From NCBI RefSeq assembly GCF_014699135.1, contig NZ_JACOFT010000005.1:248288-312287 (forward strand): a DNA stretch of 64,000 bases. The letters run 5' to 3'. This document shows positions 21,321 through 31,883 of the stretch, piece after piece (within the stretch, counting starts at the first letter, position 1; the number at the start of each line of letters is the position of its first letter). The stretch is from Cognatundibacterium aquatile. GTDB taxonomy: Bacteria; Pseudomonadota; Gammaproteobacteria; Burkholderiales; Burkholderiaceae_D. The position numbers were made by a program, and so were the translations under genes. The notes beneath the pieces are model-generated. The model saw only the letters and a list, made by a program, of their open reading frames with translations, ran no database searches and had not been told where the DNA came from.

Positions 21321-22241
21321 ATGGCCGCCATACAAATTAGTAATATTCAAAAACGCTACCAGTCTTTGCAAGCTCTGGGCGGCGTATCGCTTTCTATCGA
21401 AGAAGGCGAATTTTTCGGCCTGCTCGGCCCAAATGGTGCTGGTAAAACGACATTGATTTCTATCATCGCTGGCCTGAACCGCGCCGATGCCGGTCATGTC
21501 ACGGTGCAAGGACATGACGTTGTCAGCGACTACAGGAATGCGCGCAGAAATCTGGGCGTCGTACCGCAAGAATTAGTCTTTGATCCATTTTTCACTGTAC
21601 GCGAAACCTTGCGTATGCAGTCCGGTTATTTCGGCCTCAGAAACAACGACAAATGGATAGATGAGGTTATGGAAAACCTTGATCTGACCAATAAGGCCGA
21701 TACCAATATGCGCGCTTTGTCGGGTGGCATGAAGCGCCGCGTGCTGGTTGCGCAGGCGCTTGTGCACAAGCCGCCCGTGATCGTGCTTGATGAGCCAACG
21801 GCAGGCGTTGACGTTGAATTGCGTCAGACTTTGTGGCAATTCATTGCGCGTCTAAACCGCGAAGGTCACACCATCGTGCTGACCACACATTATCTCGAAG
21901 AAGCGCAGGCTCTTTGTAATCGTATTGCAATGCTGAAATTGGGGAAGGTTGTCGCCCTCGATAGCACTGCTGCGCTGATTAAGCGTATCTCAGGATCGCA
22001 ATTGCGGGTAACTCTGGCCGCATCCGGTAATACGACTTTACCTGTAACGTTACGCGACAAGATTATCAGCCATGAAACCCTGGCCGACCCACGTCAGTTT
22101 GCTTTACGTGTCACCGACTATGGTCAGGTAGAAGGAATCTTAGGTGAGCTCCGCATGGGTGGATGTGTGATTGAGGATATGCAATTGTTGCAAGCCGATC
22201 TGGAAGACGTCTTCCTGCAAATTATGGAGGGCAAGCAATGA
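21321..22241 (+). CDS. yadG: ABC transporter ATP-binding protein (YadG-like)
   Basis: ATPase of an ABC-2 exporter, 306 aa from the ATG at 21321 (an in-frame GTG at 21306 is less likely). Walker A is GPNGAGKTT, signature LSGGMKRRVLVAQAL, Walker B VIVLDEPTAGVD, and the H-loop is in LTTHYLEEA. The C-terminal extension of about 85 residues is as in YadG/DrrA-type ATPases. It overlaps its permease by 4 bp. In betaproteobacteria this pair commonly lies between mlaB and ibaG/murA. The substrate is not known. Confidence 0.92.
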   Translation: MAAIQISNIQKRYQSLQALGGVSLSIEEGEFFGLLGPNGAGKTTLISIIAGLNRADAGHVTVQGHDVVSDYRNARRNLGVVPQELVFDPFFTVRETLRMQSGYFGLRNNDKWIDEVMENLDLTNKADTNMRALSGGMKRRVLVAQALVHKPPVIVLDEPTAGVDVELRQTLWQFIARLNREGHTIVLTTHYLEEAQALCNRIAMLKLGKVVALDSTAALIKRISGSQLRVTLAASGNTTLPVTLRDKIISHETLADPRQFALRVTDYGQVEGILGELRMGGCVIEDMQLLQADLEDVFLQIMEGKQ

Positions 22242-23002
22242 GTAATATGACCGGTTTTAACACCCTGTTTTACAAAGAAGTACTGCGCTTCTGGAAAGTC
22301 GCAACGCAAACGATCACAGCGCCTATCATGACCGCGTTGTTGTATTTGCTGATTTTCGGCCATGTGCTGGATGCTCATGTGCAGGTGTATCCGGGTGTGC
22401 GTTACACCGCGTTTCTGGTGCCAGGATTGGTGATGATGAGTGTGTTGCAAAATGCTTTTGCGAATTCATCGTCGTCACTGATACAGTCGAAAATTACCGG
22501 CAATCTGGTGTTTGTACTGTTGCCGCCTTTATCGCACTGGGAGCTTTTCGGTGGTTATGTACTGGCGGCGATATTACGTGGTGTCACAGTTGGTGCGGGT
22601 GTGTTTATTGTGACGGTGTGGTTCACTGACCTGCATTTTGAAGCGCCAGGGTGGATTGCTCTGTTTGCGTTGCTGGGCGCGGCGATGCTGGGAACGATGG
22701 GACTGATCGCCGGCATCTGGGCAGAAAAATTCGATCAGCTTGCTGCATTCCAGAATTTTTTAATCATGCCGGCGACGTTTTTATCCGGCGTGTTTTATTC
22801 GATACATTCTTTGCCGCCGTTCTGGCAAACCGTGTCGCACTTTAATCCATTCTTTTACATGATCGATGGATTCCGGTTTGGCTTCTTCGGTAAATCAGAC
22901 GTGGCACCGTTGTATAGTTTAGCGATTGTTTCTGTTTTCTTTGTTTTACTGTCAGCGATTGCGGTGCAGATGCTGAAGCGTGGTTATAAGTTGCGTGATT
23001 GA
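22238..23002 (+). CDS. yadH: ABC-2 type permease (YadH-like)
   Basis: A 254-aa permease with six predicted hydrophobic segments and the ABC-2 family segment PATFLSGVFYSIHSLPPFWQ. It partners the ATPase just upstream with a 4-bp overlap. Length and layout match YadH. It ends 60 bp before ibaG. Confidence 0.92.
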   Translation: MSNMTGFNTLFYKEVLRFWKVATQTITAPIMTALLYLLIFGHVLDAHVQVYPGVRYTAFLVPGLVMMSVLQNAFANSSSSLIQSKITGNLVFVLLPPLSHWELFGGYVLAAILRGVTVGAGVFIVTVWFTDLHFEAPGWIALFALLGAAMLGTMGLIAGIWAEKFDQLAAFQNFLIMPATFLSGVFYSIHSLPPFWQTVSHFNPFFYMIDGFRFGFFGKSDVAPLYSLAIVSVFFVLLSAIAVQMLKRGYKLRD

Positions 23003-23062
23003 TTGATGCCAGGTATCAGTCCTTCAGCGTGTTACTAATTGAGTTTGAAAGAGATATACGCC

Positions 23063-23299
23063 GTGTTTCCTACCCCTGAACAAATTAAAAACTACATTGC
23101 TGCTGGTCTTGAATGCAGCCATCTGGAAGTTGAAGGTGATGGTCAGCACTTTAATGCCGTCATCGTTTCCACCGCATTCGCTGGCAAACGTCCGATACAA
23201 CGTCACCAGATCGTCTATGCGGTTCTGGGCGACCGTATGCGTGAAGAAATTCATGCTTTGTCGATGAAAACACTGACACCTGAAGAGTACCAGGCATAA
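23063..23299 (+). CDS. ibaG: BolA-family protein (IbaG)
   Basis: Small BolA-fold protein (78 aa) that, with monothiol glutaredoxin, handles 2Fe-2S clusters and acid stress. I choose GTG at 23063, giving [16 protein letters not shown], because BolA/IbaG proteins start at this point; a TTG at 23039 would add eight residues. Core features are the GDGQHF loop and [13 protein letters not shown]. It lies immediately before murA (1-bp overlap), the usual position. The monothiol glutaredoxin grxD is also present in this window (47805). Confidence 0.9.
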   Translation: MFPTPEQIKNYIAAGLECSHLEVEGDGQHFNAVIVSTAFAGKRPIQRHQIVYAVLGDRMREEIHALSMKTLTPEEYQA

Positions 23300-24549
23300 T
23301 GGATAAGTTACTGATTACCGGCGGTCACCGCCTGAACGGAGACATCGTTATCTCCGGAGCAAAAAATGCCGCGTTACCGATTCTGTGCGCAGGTTTGCTG
23401 AGTGCCGATGATGTCGTACTGAGCAATGTTCCATCGCTGCAGGATGTCAACACTATGCTGAAATTGCTGCGTCAGATGGGTTTGCGCGTCACGCAGGAAA
23501 ATGGCGTCACCACGCTCAATGGGCAGGGTATTGATAAACTCGAAGCACCTTACGACATGGTGAAAACCATGCGTGCCTCGATACTGGTACTCGGCCCTTT
23601 ACTGGCGCGTTTCGGTGAAGCGAAAGTCTCATTGCCGGGCGGTTGTGCGATTGGCTCGCGTCCGGTGGATCAGCATATCAAAGGCTTGCGTGCGATGGGT
23701 GCCGAGATCACGATCGAGGCCGGTTATATCCATGCCAAAGCCAAGCGACTCAAAGGTGCGCGTATCGTGACCGATATGATTACGGTCACTGGCACCGAAA
23801 ATCTGTTGATGGCCGCGACGCTGGCGGAAGGCGAGACTGTGCTGGAAAACGCCGCGCGTGAACCGGAAGTGACCGATCTGGCGAATCTGCTGGTGGCAAT
23901 GGGAGCGAAGATCGAAGGCATAGGCACTGATAGACTGGTGATACAGGGTTGCGATAGTTTGCATGGCGCTGCCCATACTGTGATCGCGGATCGTATTGAA
24001 ACCGCGACTTTCCTGTGTGCAGTGGCGGCAACCGGTGGCGATATCACCTTGAAAAATACCCGCAGCGATATTCTTGATGTGGCACTCGATAAGTTGCGTG
24101 AAGCTGGCGTCGTTCTGACGACCGGCCCGGACTGGATACGTGCGCAAATGAGTAGCCGTCCGAAGGCAGTCAGTTTCCGCACCACCGAATACCCGGGTTT
24201 CCCTACCGATATGCAGGCGCAATTCATGGCGCTCGATTGTGTTGCGTCTGGTAGTAGCCGCGTCACAGAAACGATATTTGAAAATCGTTTCATGCATGTG
24301 CAGGAAATGAATCGTCTTGGCGCAAAAATTGAAATCGATGGACATACAGCGATCATTAATGGCGTCGATAAACTGGTCGGTGCACCAGTCATGGCAACCG
24401 ATTTACGCGCTTCAGCTTCGCTGGTGATTGCCGGCATGGCAGCGGAAGGCGAAACACTGATAGACCGGATTTATCACCTCGATCGTGGTTACGACCGCAT
24501 GGAAGTGAAATTGTCGGCCGTCGGCGCACAAATACAAAGGCTCAAGTAA
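23299..24549 (+). CDS. murA: UDP-N-acetylglucosamine 1-carboxyvinyltransferase
   Basis: First committed step of peptidoglycan synthesis (enolpyruvyl transfer from PEP). At 416 aa it is full length. The catalytic Cys116 sits in [15 protein letters not shown], so fosfomycin sensitivity of the active site is expected. The early motif [10 protein letters not shown] binds substrate. Its start overlaps the ibaG stop and its end overlaps the hisG start (TAATG), linking cell-wall and histidine genes in one transcript. Confidence 0.98.
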   Translation: MDKLLITGGHRLNGDIVISGAKNAALPILCAGLLSADDVVLSNVPSLQDVNTMLKLLRQMGLRVTQENGVTTLNGQGIDKLEAPYDMVKTMRASILVLGPLLARFGEAKVSLPGGCAIGSRPVDQHIKGLRAMGAEITIEAGYIHAKAKRLKGARIVTDMITVTGTENLLMAATLAEGETVLENAAREPEVTDLANLLVAMGAKIEGIGTDRLVIQGCDSLHGAAHTVIADRIETATFLCAVAATGGDITLKNTRSDILDVALDKLREAGVVLTTGPDWIRAQMSSRPKAVSFRTTEYPGFPTDMQAQFMALDCVASGSSRVTETIFENRFMHVQEMNRLGAKIEIDGHTAIINGVDKLVGAPVMATDLRASASLVIAGMAAEGETLIDRIYHLDRGYDRMEVKLSAVGAQIQRLK

Positions 24550-25202
24550 TGACTGCACAACTCACTCTGGCTTTATCCAAAGGGCGGATTTTTGAAGAAA
24601 CCCTGCCTCTGCTGGAAGCGGCCGGTATTCGCGTGACCGAAGATCCGGAAAAATCCCGTAAGCTGATTCTGGCAACGAATGATCCGGGTGTGCGCGTGAT
24701 CATTGTCCGCGCTTCCGATGTGCCGACGTATGTGCAGTATGGCGCCGCTGATTTCGGCGTTGCCGGTAAAGACGTGTTGCACGAACATGGTGGCGAAGGT
24801 TTGTATCAGCCTATCGATCTGAACATCGCGAAATGCCGCATGTCGGTGGCTGTCTCGGCCGGATTTGATTATCAGAGCGCGGTACATCAGGGCGCTCGTC
24901 TGCGCGTGGCTACCAAGTACACCGAAACTGCGCGCGAGCATTTTGCCAGCAAAGGTGTGCACGTCGATCTGATCAAGCTGTATGGTTCTATGGAGCTCGC
25001 GCCGCTGGTTGGTCTGTCGGATGCGATTGTCGATCTGGTCAGCACCGGCAGCACTCTGCGCGCGAATAATCTGGTTGAAGTCGAACACATCATGGATATT
25101 TCCTCGCGTCTGGTGGTGAATCAGGCAGCATTGAAATTGAAGCGTGAACGTTTGCAACCGATACTTGAAGCTTTCGAGCGCGCCACCAGTTTAAAAGCAT
25201 AA
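24549..25202 (+). CDS. hisG: ATP phosphoribosyltransferase, short form
   Basis: First enzyme of histidine biosynthesis. At 217 aa it is the short form, which lacks the C-terminal regulatory domain and works as a complex with HisZ. No hisZ is seen in the window, so it should lie elsewhere. The PRPP-binding segment is [14 protein letters not shown]. It is coupled to murA by TAATG. Feedback control by histidine would act through HisZ. Confidence 0.96.
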   Translation: MTAQLTLALSKGRIFEETLPLLEAAGIRVTEDPEKSRKLILATNDPGVRVIIVRASDVPTYVQYGAADFGVAGKDVLHEHGGEGLYQPIDLNIAKCRMSVAVSAGFDYQSAVHQGARLRVATKYTETAREHFASKGVHVDLIKLYGSMELAPLVGLSDAIVDLVSTGSTLRANNLVEVEHIMDISSRLVVNQAALKLKRERLQPILEAFERATSLKA

Positions 25203-25211
25203 TTAAAGAGA

Positions 25212-26540
25212 ATGAGCATGGCATCCCCCGCATCCCTGATTACCCGGCTGGACTCAACTGAGGCAGATTTTTCCGCAAAGCTCTCTGCCTTGCTGGCTTT
25301 TGAAGCGAGTGAAGATGAAGCGATTGATCGTGCTGCCGCACAAATTTTAGCCAGCGTAAAAGCGCATGGTGACAGTGCTGTGCTGGACGCGACCAATCGT
25401 TTTGACCGCCTCAGTGCGGACAGTGTTGCGGCGCTGGAGTTGTCGCAGCAAGAGATGCAGGATGCGCTGAATTCACTCAGTGCCGAACGTCGCCATGCGC
25501 TGGAAACGGCAGCACAGCGAGTGCGTGCGTATCACGAGATACAAAAGAAAGAATGCGGCTCCGAAGGCTTCAGCTATACCGAAGCCGACGGCACTGTGCT
25601 CGGTCAGAAGGTCACGCCACTGGATCGCGTCGGCATCTATGTGCCGGGTGGTAAGGCGGCTTATCCTTCCTCGGTATTGATGAATGCGATTCCTGCCAAG
25701 GTTGCCGGTGTGCAGGAAATCATCATGGTGGTGCCGACCCCCGATGGCGTGAAGAATCCGTTGGTGCTGGCGGCAGCGGCGATTGCCGGTGTCGACAGAG
25801 TGTTCACCATAGGTGGTGCGCAAGCAGTAGGTGCGCTGGCGTATGGCACGGCGACCATTCCGCAAGTCGATAAGATAGTCGGACCTGGTAACGCTTATGT
25901 CGCGGCGGCAAAACGCCGTGTGTTTGGCACAGTTGGTATCGACATGATTGCTGGCCCATCAGAAATTCTGGTCTTGTGCGATGGCACAACGAATCCGGAT
26001 TGGGTCGCGATGGATTTATTTTCGCAGGCAGAACATGATGAGCTCGCGCAGTCGATTTTATTGTGCCCCGACGCCGCGTATATCGAAGCGGTGCTGGCCA
26101 GCATCGCCCGTTTGCTGCCAGAGATGCCGCGCCACGAAGTCATCCGCACTTCGCTGGCGAATCGTGGTGCGCTGATTAAAGTGCGCGACATGGACGAAGC
26201 CTGTGCGATAGCTAACAGCATTGCTGCCGAACACCTGGAAATCTCGGCTGAACAACCACAGCAATGGGCAGATAAAATCCGCCACGCCGGTGCGATGTTC
26301 CTCGGTCGTTATTCGTCGGAAGCCTTAGGCGATTATTGCGCGGGTCCGAATCATGTGTTGCCGACTTCCCGCACCGCGCGCTTTTCATCGCCGCTGGGTG
26401 TGTATGATTTTCAGAAACGCTCATCCATGATCCATGTCAGTGAGTTAGGTGCGCAGACGCTGGGTAAAGTGGCCGCCGAGCTCGCTTATGGCGAAGGCTT
26501 GCAAGCCCATGCGCGTAGTGCAGAATTCCGCTTGAAGTGA
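25212..26540 (+). CDS. hisD: Histidinol dehydrogenase
   Basis: Zn- and NAD-dependent enzyme for the last two steps of histidine synthesis. At 442 aa it is full length. Diagnostic segments are [33 protein letters not shown], the catalytic stretch [15 protein letters not shown] and the C-terminal GPNHVLPT. It begins 9 bp after hisG. Confidence 0.98.
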   Translation: MSMASPASLITRLDSTEADFSAKLSALLAFEASEDEAIDRAAAQILASVKAHGDSAVLDATNRFDRLSADSVAALELSQQEMQDALNSLSAERRHALETAAQRVRAYHEIQKKECGSEGFSYTEADGTVLGQKVTPLDRVGIYVPGGKAAYPSSVLMNAIPAKVAGVQEIIMVVPTPDGVKNPLVLAAAAIAGVDRVFTIGGAQAVGALAYGTATIPQVDKIVGPGNAYVAAAKRRVFGTVGIDMIAGPSEILVLCDGTTNPDWVAMDLFSQAEHDELAQSILLCPDAAYIEAVLASIARLLPEMPRHEVIRTSLANRGALIKVRDMDEACAIANSIAAEHLEISAEQPQQWADKIRHAGAMFLGRYSSEALGDYCAGPNHVLPTSRTARFSSPLGVYDFQKRSSMIHVSELGAQTLGKVAAELAYGEGLQAHARSAEFRLK

Positions 26541-26561
26541 TTCTCGACATGAATTCCTAGC

Positions 26562-27326
26562 ATGACAGCCGATTGGCGGAACCAGATTTTTTGCGAGGAC
26601 GCGCTGCAAGGGCTGGCGCGTTTACCCGATGCCAGCATAGATCTGTTGCTGGCCGATCCGCCGTATGGTCTGGGCAAGGATTACGGCAACGACTCCGACA
26701 AAATGGAAGCCGCCGCCTACCTTGACTGGATGGCGGCATGGGTCGATCTGGCATTACCCAAGCTCAAGGCGAATGGCAGTCTGTATATTTTTCTGACCTG
26801 GCGTTATTCGCCGGAAGTGTTCGTGATGCTCAAACAGCGCATGAGCATGATGAATGAAATCATCTGGGATAGGCGTGTGCCATCGATGGGCGGGACGGTA
26901 CGTAAATATTCTTCGGTGCATGACACCATCGGTTTTTTTGTCAAAGCGCGGGATTATTATTTTGATCTGGATGCGATCCGCATTCCGTATGATGCGGCGA
27001 CCAAAAAAGCCCGCAGCCGTAAGATTTTTGAAGGCGCCAAATGGCTGGAGCTGGGCTTTAACCCCAAAGATGTGTGGAGTGTTTCGCGTCTGCATCGTGA
27101 ACATGCCGAGCGTGAAGAGCACCCGACACAAAAGCCCTTAGAAATTATCGAACGCATGATTAAGGCATCCTGCCCACCCGGCGGCGTCGTCCTTGATCCA
27201 TTTATGGGCAGCGGCACCACCGCTGTCGCCGCACAACGTTGCGGGCGCGATTTCGTTGGTTTTGAACTGAATCCTGATTATTGCGAGATGATACAAAAAC
27301 GCCTCGCTCAGGCGCATCCCGTATAA
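26562..27326 (+). CDS. Site-specific DNA methyltransferase (adenine type) inside the his operon
   Basis: A 254-aa enzyme of the beta-class amino-methyltransferase layout: catalytic motif IV DPPYG at residues 32-36, a central target-recognition region, then the AdoMet motif DPFMGSGTT (FMGSGTT at 214-220). The HPTQKP motif just before motif I is typical of the CcrM/YhdJ group. It lacks the C-terminal domain of CcrM. No restriction endonuclease is nearby, so it appears to be an orphan methylase. It sits 21 bp after hisD and is followed by repeat element B and hisC, thus co-transcribed with histidine genes. The target sequence cannot be read from the protein. Confidence 0.9.
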   Translation: MTADWRNQIFCEDALQGLARLPDASIDLLLADPPYGLGKDYGNDSDKMEAAAYLDWMAAWVDLALPKLKANGSLYIFLTWRYSPEVFVMLKQRMSMMNEIIWDRRVPSMGGTVRKYSSVHDTIGFFVKARDYYFDLDAIRIPYDAATKKARSRKIFEGAKWLELGFNPKDVWSVSRLHREHAEREEHPTQKPLEIIERMIKASCPPGGVVLDPFMGSGTTAVAAQRCGRDFVGFELNPDYCEMIQKRLAQAHPV

Positions 27327-27345
27327 CTCTCCGGTGTGTAGTTTT

Positions 27346-27430
27346 GGGGGAGTATATGAACAAGGTCTCGTACAACCTAATTAAATAGCGGATGTTTTGG
27401 TGTTAATCGAACATACTGCCTGGAGTATAT
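27346..27430 (+). repeat. Dispersed paired-box element B
   Basis: Box 1 is GGGGGAGTATAT (27346-27357). Box 2 is the dyad ATACT-GCCTGG-AGTAT (27413-27428). The GGAG to GGAG distance is 73 bp. The element fills nearly the whole gap between the methyltransferase and hisC. The GGAG of box 2 (27422-27425) lies six bases before the GTG of hisC and is its only visible ribosome-binding site. Box 1 is followed by an ATG opening a 10-codon frame (27356-27388) that could be a leader peptide; this is speculative. Confidence 0.75.
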
Positions 27431-27431
27431 A

Positions 27432-28508
27432 GTGAGTATCACGGATATTATCCGCCCGGAAATCAGCAGTTTAGCGGCTTACCATGTGCCCGATGCGGCA
27501 GGTTTGCTGAAACTCGATGCGATGGAAAATCCTTATCTGTTGCCAGCGGAAATGCAGCAGGCGCTGGCGCAGCATCTGGCGCAGGTGGCGCTGAATCGCT
27601 ATCCGGTGCCATCGTATTTCAGCCTGAAGCAGTTGATCGCCGACAAGCTGGGCGTGCCCGCAGATCGCGAGATCGTGCTCGGCAATGGTTCCGACGAGCT
27701 GATCGCCATGATCTCGGTGGCATGCGCCAAACCGGGCGCGAAAGTGCTGGCGCCGGTGCCCGGATTTGTGATGTATGCGATGTCGGCGAAATTTGCCGGT
27801 CTGGAATTCATCGGCGTGCCGCTGCAGGCTGATCTGACACTTGATACTGCCGCGATGCTGGCAGCCATCCGCACGCACCGACCGGCGATCACTTATCTTG
27901 CGTATCCGAATAATCCTACCGGCACTTTGTATGATGCCGACGATATCGTTGCCATTGCGCACGCCGTTGGCGACAGTGGCGTAGTGGTGGTGGATGAAGC
28001 GTATCAGCCTTTTGCACCGTCGAGTTTTATGCCGCGTCTGGCGGAATTCGACAATCTGGTGGTCATGCGCACGGTGTCAAAATTAGGTCTGGCTGGCATA
28101 CGTCTTGGTTATATGGCAGGCAATAACGCGCTGATGCATGAATTTGAAAAAGTGCGCCCGCCATACAATATCAATGTGCTGACGCAGGGGGCGGCAGAGT
28201 TTGTGTTGCAGCGGGTCGAAGTGCTGGATGCGCAGGCAGCCGAATTACGCGCGCAGCGTAGCCAATTGGCAATGGCATTAAGTGCCTTGCCCGGCGTGCA
28301 GGTTTTCCCCTCCGCTGCAAATTTCCTGCTGATCCGTGTGGCGAATGCTGAACAAGTCTTTGCTAAATTGTTGGATCACAAAATTTTAGTCAAAAATGTA
28401 GGTAAAATGCACTCTCTGCTTGAGAACTGTCTGCGCATCACCGTCAGTACTCAGGAAGAAAATGCTCTTTTTATGGCTGCGCTTGCAGCATCTCTGACAT
28501 CAAAATGA
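27432..28508 (+). CDS. hisC: Histidinol-phosphate aminotransferase
   Basis: PLP enzyme of histidine synthesis, 358 aa. The substrate and cofactor motifs are [20 protein letters not shown] and the Schiff-base lysine in [16 protein letters not shown]. It starts at GTG 27432, with GGAG supplied by repeat element B. It overlaps hisB by 4 bp. The 105-bp gap before it, filled by the element, is the loosest junction between hisD and hisB. Confidence 0.96.
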   Translation: MSITDIIRPEISSLAAYHVPDAAGLLKLDAMENPYLLPAEMQQALAQHLAQVALNRYPVPSYFSLKQLIADKLGVPADREIVLGNGSDELIAMISVACAKPGAKVLAPVPGFVMYAMSAKFAGLEFIGVPLQADLTLDTAAMLAAIRTHRPAITYLAYPNNPTGTLYDADDIVAIAHAVGDSGVVVVDEAYQPFAPSSFMPRLAEFDNLVVMRTVSKLGLAGIRLGYMAGNNALMHEFEKVRPPYNINVLTQGAAEFVLQRVEVLDAQAAELRAQRSQLAMALSALPGVQVFPSAANFLLIRVANAEQVFAKLLDHKILVKNVGKMHSLLENCLRITVSTQEENALFMAALAASLTSK

Positions 28509-29122
28509 ATAAGCCAACGCAAAATGAATATCAGCCGCGCATTGCGGCGGTATCCCGCAATACCAATGAAACGCAAATCCGCGTCGCGATCAATCTCGAT
28601 GGCACCGGTCAGCAAAAGCTCAATACCGGCGTGCCGTTTCTGGATCACATGCTTGATCAGATCGCCCGTCACGGATTGATCGATCTTGAGATAGAAGCGG
28701 TCGGCGATCTGCACATCGATGCGCACCATACCGTCGAAGATGTCGGTATTACGCTGGGTCAGGCATTCGCGCAGGCAGTCGGCGACAAAAAAGGCATTCG
28801 TCGCTATGGTCACGCTTATGTGCCACTGGATGAAGCATTGTCACGCGTGGTGGTGGATTTTTCCGGTCGTCCCGGGCTGGAATATCACATTCCTTTCACC
28901 CGTGCGATGATAGGTCAGTTTGACGTTGATCTGACGCGTGAGTTTTTTCAGGGTTTTGTGAATCACGCGCTGGTTACGCTGCATATCGATAATTTGCGTG
29001 GCGATAATTCGCATCATCAATGCGAAACCGTGTTCAAGGCGTTTGGCCGTGCATTACGGATGGCCATCGAGCTGGACCCGCGTGCCGCCGGTATGATTCC
29101 GTCGACCAAAGGTTGTCTTTAA
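28505..29122 (+). CDS. hisB: Imidazoleglycerol-phosphate dehydratase
   Basis: Monofunctional HisB of 205 aa (no phosphatase domain, unlike E. coli). The Mn-binding His motifs are visible: [14 protein letters not shown], and DNSHHQCET near the end. It overlaps hisC by 4 bp and is followed after 45 bp by hisH. Confidence 0.97.
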   Translation: MNKPTQNEYQPRIAAVSRNTNETQIRVAINLDGTGQQKLNTGVPFLDHMLDQIARHGLIDLEIEAVGDLHIDAHHTVEDVGITLGQAFAQAVGDKKGIRRYGHAYVPLDEALSRVVVDFSGRPGLEYHIPFTRAMIGQFDVDLTREFFQGFVNHALVTLHIDNLRGDNSHHQCETVFKAFGRALRMAIELDPRAAGMIPSTKGCL

Positions 29123-29167
29123 TATTGTCAGTCGTATCCCGATCCCGGCGACAGTCGGGCGATCATT

Positions 29168-29806
29168 ATGAATAAAATTGTTGTTGTTGATTACGGTATG
29201 GGAAATTTGCGCTCAGTAGCGCAAGCCTTGCGTGCCGTTGCACCTGAAGCGAACGTATTGATTTCGGGTGAGGTGGCCGATATTCAGAGTGCTGACCGCA
29301 TCGTGTTACCAGGACAGGGCGCGATGCCCGACTGCATGAGCAGTCTGCGTGATTCCGGTGTGCAGGAAGCTGTACTCAATGCCAGCCGTAACAAACCCTT
29401 GTTCGGCGTGTGTGTTGGCGAACAAATGTTGTTTGATCTGAGTGAAGAAGGCAATACGCCTGGTCTGGGATTATTGCCGGGCAAGGTTGTACGCTTTGAT
29501 CTGGATGGTCAACTGCAAGCCGATGGTTCGCGTTTTAAAGTGCCGCAGATGGGCTGGAATCGTGTGCAGCAATCCCGTCCTCACGCTTTGTGGCAAGATA
29601 TACCCGATCAGGAATATTTTTATTTTGTGCATAGCTATTATGCACAGCCTGACAATGCGGAGCATATTGTGGGTATGACGGATTATGGTCAGCTTTTCGC
29701 CTGTGCCGTTGCCCGCGATAATATTTTTGCGACGCAATTTCACCCTGAAAAAAGTGCGCATGCCGGCTTGCAGTTGTATAAGAACTTTGTTCACTGGAAT
29801 CCTTGA
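29168..29806 (+). CDS. hisH: Imidazole glycerol phosphate synthase, glutaminase subunit
   Basis: Class I glutamine amidotransferase of 212 aa that feeds ammonia to HisF. The nucleophile Cys is in [13 protein letters not shown]; the usual Met after GVCVG is Glu here. The His-Glu pair is in [13 protein letters not shown] 123-bp T-rich gap separates it from hisA, larger than other gaps in the operon. Confidence 0.96.
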   Translation: MNKIVVVDYGMGNLRSVAQALRAVAPEANVLISGEVADIQSADRIVLPGQGAMPDCMSSLRDSGVQEAVLNASRNKPLFGVCVGEQMLFDLSEEGNTPGLGLLPGKVVRFDLDGQLQADGSRFKVPQMGWNRVQQSRPHALWQDIPDQEYFYFVHSYYAQPDNAEHIVGMTDYGQLFACAVARDNIFATQFHPEKSAHAGLQLYKNFVHWNP

Positions 29807-29929
29807 GTCGCTGATCGGGCGAAATGTTGTTGCTTTGTGCTTTGCCGGATAGTCTGATTTTCTGTTGTACTTTCGTTTCTTTTTTGTCCCTTTTTTGTCT
29901 GATACCGACACCTTAATTTCTTTAACATC

Positions 29930-30724
29930 ATGTTGCTCATCCCTGCTATCGACCTGAAAGATGGTCACTGTGTACGCCTGAAACAAGGTGATATGGAACA
30001 AGCCACCGTGTTCTCCGAAGACCCGGCTGAAACTGCCCGTCACTGGCTGAAACAAGGAGCGCGTCGGCTGCATCTGGTCGATCTGAATGGGGCTTTTGCC
30101 GGTAAGCCAAAAAATGAAGGCGCGGTGAAATCCATTCTGAAAGCGGTGCGTGAATATGCCGAAGAAACCGGCACTGAGGAAATCCCGGTTCAGCTCGGCG
30201 GCGGTATCCGTGATCTCGATACCATCGAACGCTATCTTGATGGCGGCCTGTCTTACATCATCATCGGCACGGCAGCGGTTCGTAACCCCGGCTTTCTGGC
30301 GGATGCCTGCAGCGCATTTCCCGGTCAGATTATCGTTGGCATTGACGCTAAAGACGGTAAGGTGGCAACCGATGGCTGGAGTAAATTATCCGGTCACGAA
30401 GTGATTGATCTGGCGAAAAAATTTGAAGATTACGGCGTGGAATCCATCATCTACACCGACATCGGTCGTGATGGCATGATGGGCGGCGTCAATATTGAAG
30501 CGACAGTCAGACTGGCGCAGGCCGTCAGCATTCCGGTCATTGCTTCCGGCGGCGTGCATAATCTCGCCGACGTGGAAGCCCTGTGTGCGGTACAGGAGGA
30601 AGGTATTGAGGGCGTTATATGTGGCCGCTCAATTTACGAAGGCACGCTGGATCTCGCCTCGGCACAGGATCGGGCAGACGAACTCAGTGGTGAGCCGCTT
30701 TTGGATGAAGAAGACGCTGAATGA
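29930..30724 (+). CDS. hisA: ProFAR isomerase
   Basis: TIM-barrel isomerase, 264 aa, with the two Asp-led phosphate-binding halves: [20 protein letters not shown] and [14 protein letters not shown]. No Shine-Dalgarno sequence precedes the ATG (the leader is T-rich), so initiation may depend on an unstructured leader. It is slightly longer at the C-terminus than typical HisA, with an acidic tail. It overlaps hisF by 4 bp. Confidence 0.96.
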   Translation: MLLIPAIDLKDGHCVRLKQGDMEQATVFSEDPAETARHWLKQGARRLHLVDLNGAFAGKPKNEGAVKSILKAVREYAEETGTEEIPVQLGGGIRDLDTIERYLDGGLSYIIIGTAAVRNPGFLADACSAFPGQIIVGIDAKDGKVATDGWSKLSGHEVIDLAKKFEDYGVESIIYTDIGRDGMMGGVNIEATVRLAQAVSIPVIASGGVHNLADVEALCAVQEEGIEGVICGRSIYEGTLDLASAQDRADELSGEPLLDEEDAE

Positions 30725-31485
30725 CATTAGCTAAACGCATTATTCCTTGTCTGGATGTGACCGCAGGTCGCGTTGTCAAAGGAATTAATTTTCAAGAGCT
30801 GCGCGATGCCGGTGACCCGGTGGAGATTGCCCGTCGTTACGATGCGCAGGGTGCCGATGAAATTACTTTCCTCGATATCACCGCATCATCTGATGGGCGT
30901 GATCTGATACTGCCGATTATCGAAGCCGTGGCATCGCAGGTATTCATTCCTCTGACGGTTGGCGGCGGCGTGCGTACGGTTGCCGATGTGCGACGCTTGC
31001 TGAATGCGGGTGCCGACAAGGTTGGCATCAATACGTCTGCGGTGACCAATCCGCAATTGGTGGCAGATGCTGCGCATAAATACGGCTCGCAATGTATCGT
31101 GGTCGCGATTGATGCAAAGAATGTCGCACCGGGAAAATGGGAAGTGTTCACCCACGGCGGCCGCAATGCGACTGGCTTGGATGCGGTAGAGTGGGCGCAA
31201 AATATGGCGCGTCTTGGTGCCGGTGAGATTCTTCTGACCAGCATGGATAAAGATGGTACCCGTTCCGGTTTTGATCTCGGCCTGACCCGTGCTGTATCTG
31301 ACGCGGTGTCAATACCGGTGATTGCGTCCGGTGGTGTTGGTGGTTTGCAGGATCTTGCTGACGGTATCAAAGTCGGTGGTGCAGATGCGGTATTGGCCGC
31401 CAGCATTTTCCATTACGGCCATCACACGGTCGGAGAAGCGAAGCAATTCATGGCAGCGCAAAATATTCCTATGAGGTTGATATGA
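30721..31485 (+). CDS. hisF: Imidazole glycerol phosphate synthase, cyclase subunit
   Basis: TIM-barrel partner of HisH, 254 aa. The N-terminus [21 protein letters not shown] carries the catalytic Asp; the second Asp is in [13 protein letters not shown]. It overlaps hisA and hisI by 4 bp each, consistent with strict co-translation. Confidence 0.98.
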   Translation: MTLAKRIIPCLDVTAGRVVKGINFQELRDAGDPVEIARRYDAQGADEITFLDITASSDGRDLILPIIEAVASQVFIPLTVGGGVRTVADVRRLLNAGADKVGINTSAVTNPQLVADAAHKYGSQCIVVAIDAKNVAPGKWEVFTHGGRNATGLDAVEWAQNMARLGAGEILLTSMDKDGTRSGFDLGLTRAVSDAVSIPVIASGGVGGLQDLADGIKVGGADAVLAASIFHYGHHTVGEAKQFMAAQNIPMRLI

Positions 31486-31883
31486 GTGCCGCGACGTGGT
31501 TAAACAAAGTGAAGTGGGATGATCAGGGGCTGGTACCCGTGATCGCACAAGAGGCCAGCAGTAACGACGTGTTGATGTTCGCCTGGATGAACCGCGATGC
31601 GTTAAGCAAAACAGTTGAGATCGGCGAAGCCGTTTACTGGAGCCGTTCACGTAAAAAGTTATGGCATAAGGGCGAGGAGTCCGGTCATGTGCAGAAAGTA
31701 AAAGAAATCCGCCTCGATTGCGATCAGGACGTGGTGCTGATTAAAGTTGAGCAGGCAGACAGCATTGCCTGTCACACCGGGCGTCATTCTTGTTTTTTTC
31801 AGAAATTTGAAGGCAGCCTGAATGAAGGTGATTGGCAGGCAGTGGATCCGGTATTGAAAGACCCTGAGAGTATTTATAAATGA
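31482..31883 (+). CDS. hisI: Phosphoribosyl-AMP cyclohydrolase
   Basis: Stand-alone HisI of 133 aa (not fused to HisE as in E. coli). Metal-binding motifs are seen in [15 protein letters not shown] and the Zn Cys/His segment [10 protein letters not shown]. It overlaps hisF and hisE by 4 bp. Confidence 0.97.
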   Translation: MSAATWLNKVKWDDQGLVPVIAQEASSNDVLMFAWMNRDALSKTVEIGEAVYWSRSRKKLWHKGEESGHVQKVKEIRLDCDQDVVLIKVEQADSIACHTGRHSCFFQKFEGSLNEGDWQAVDPVLKDPESIYK

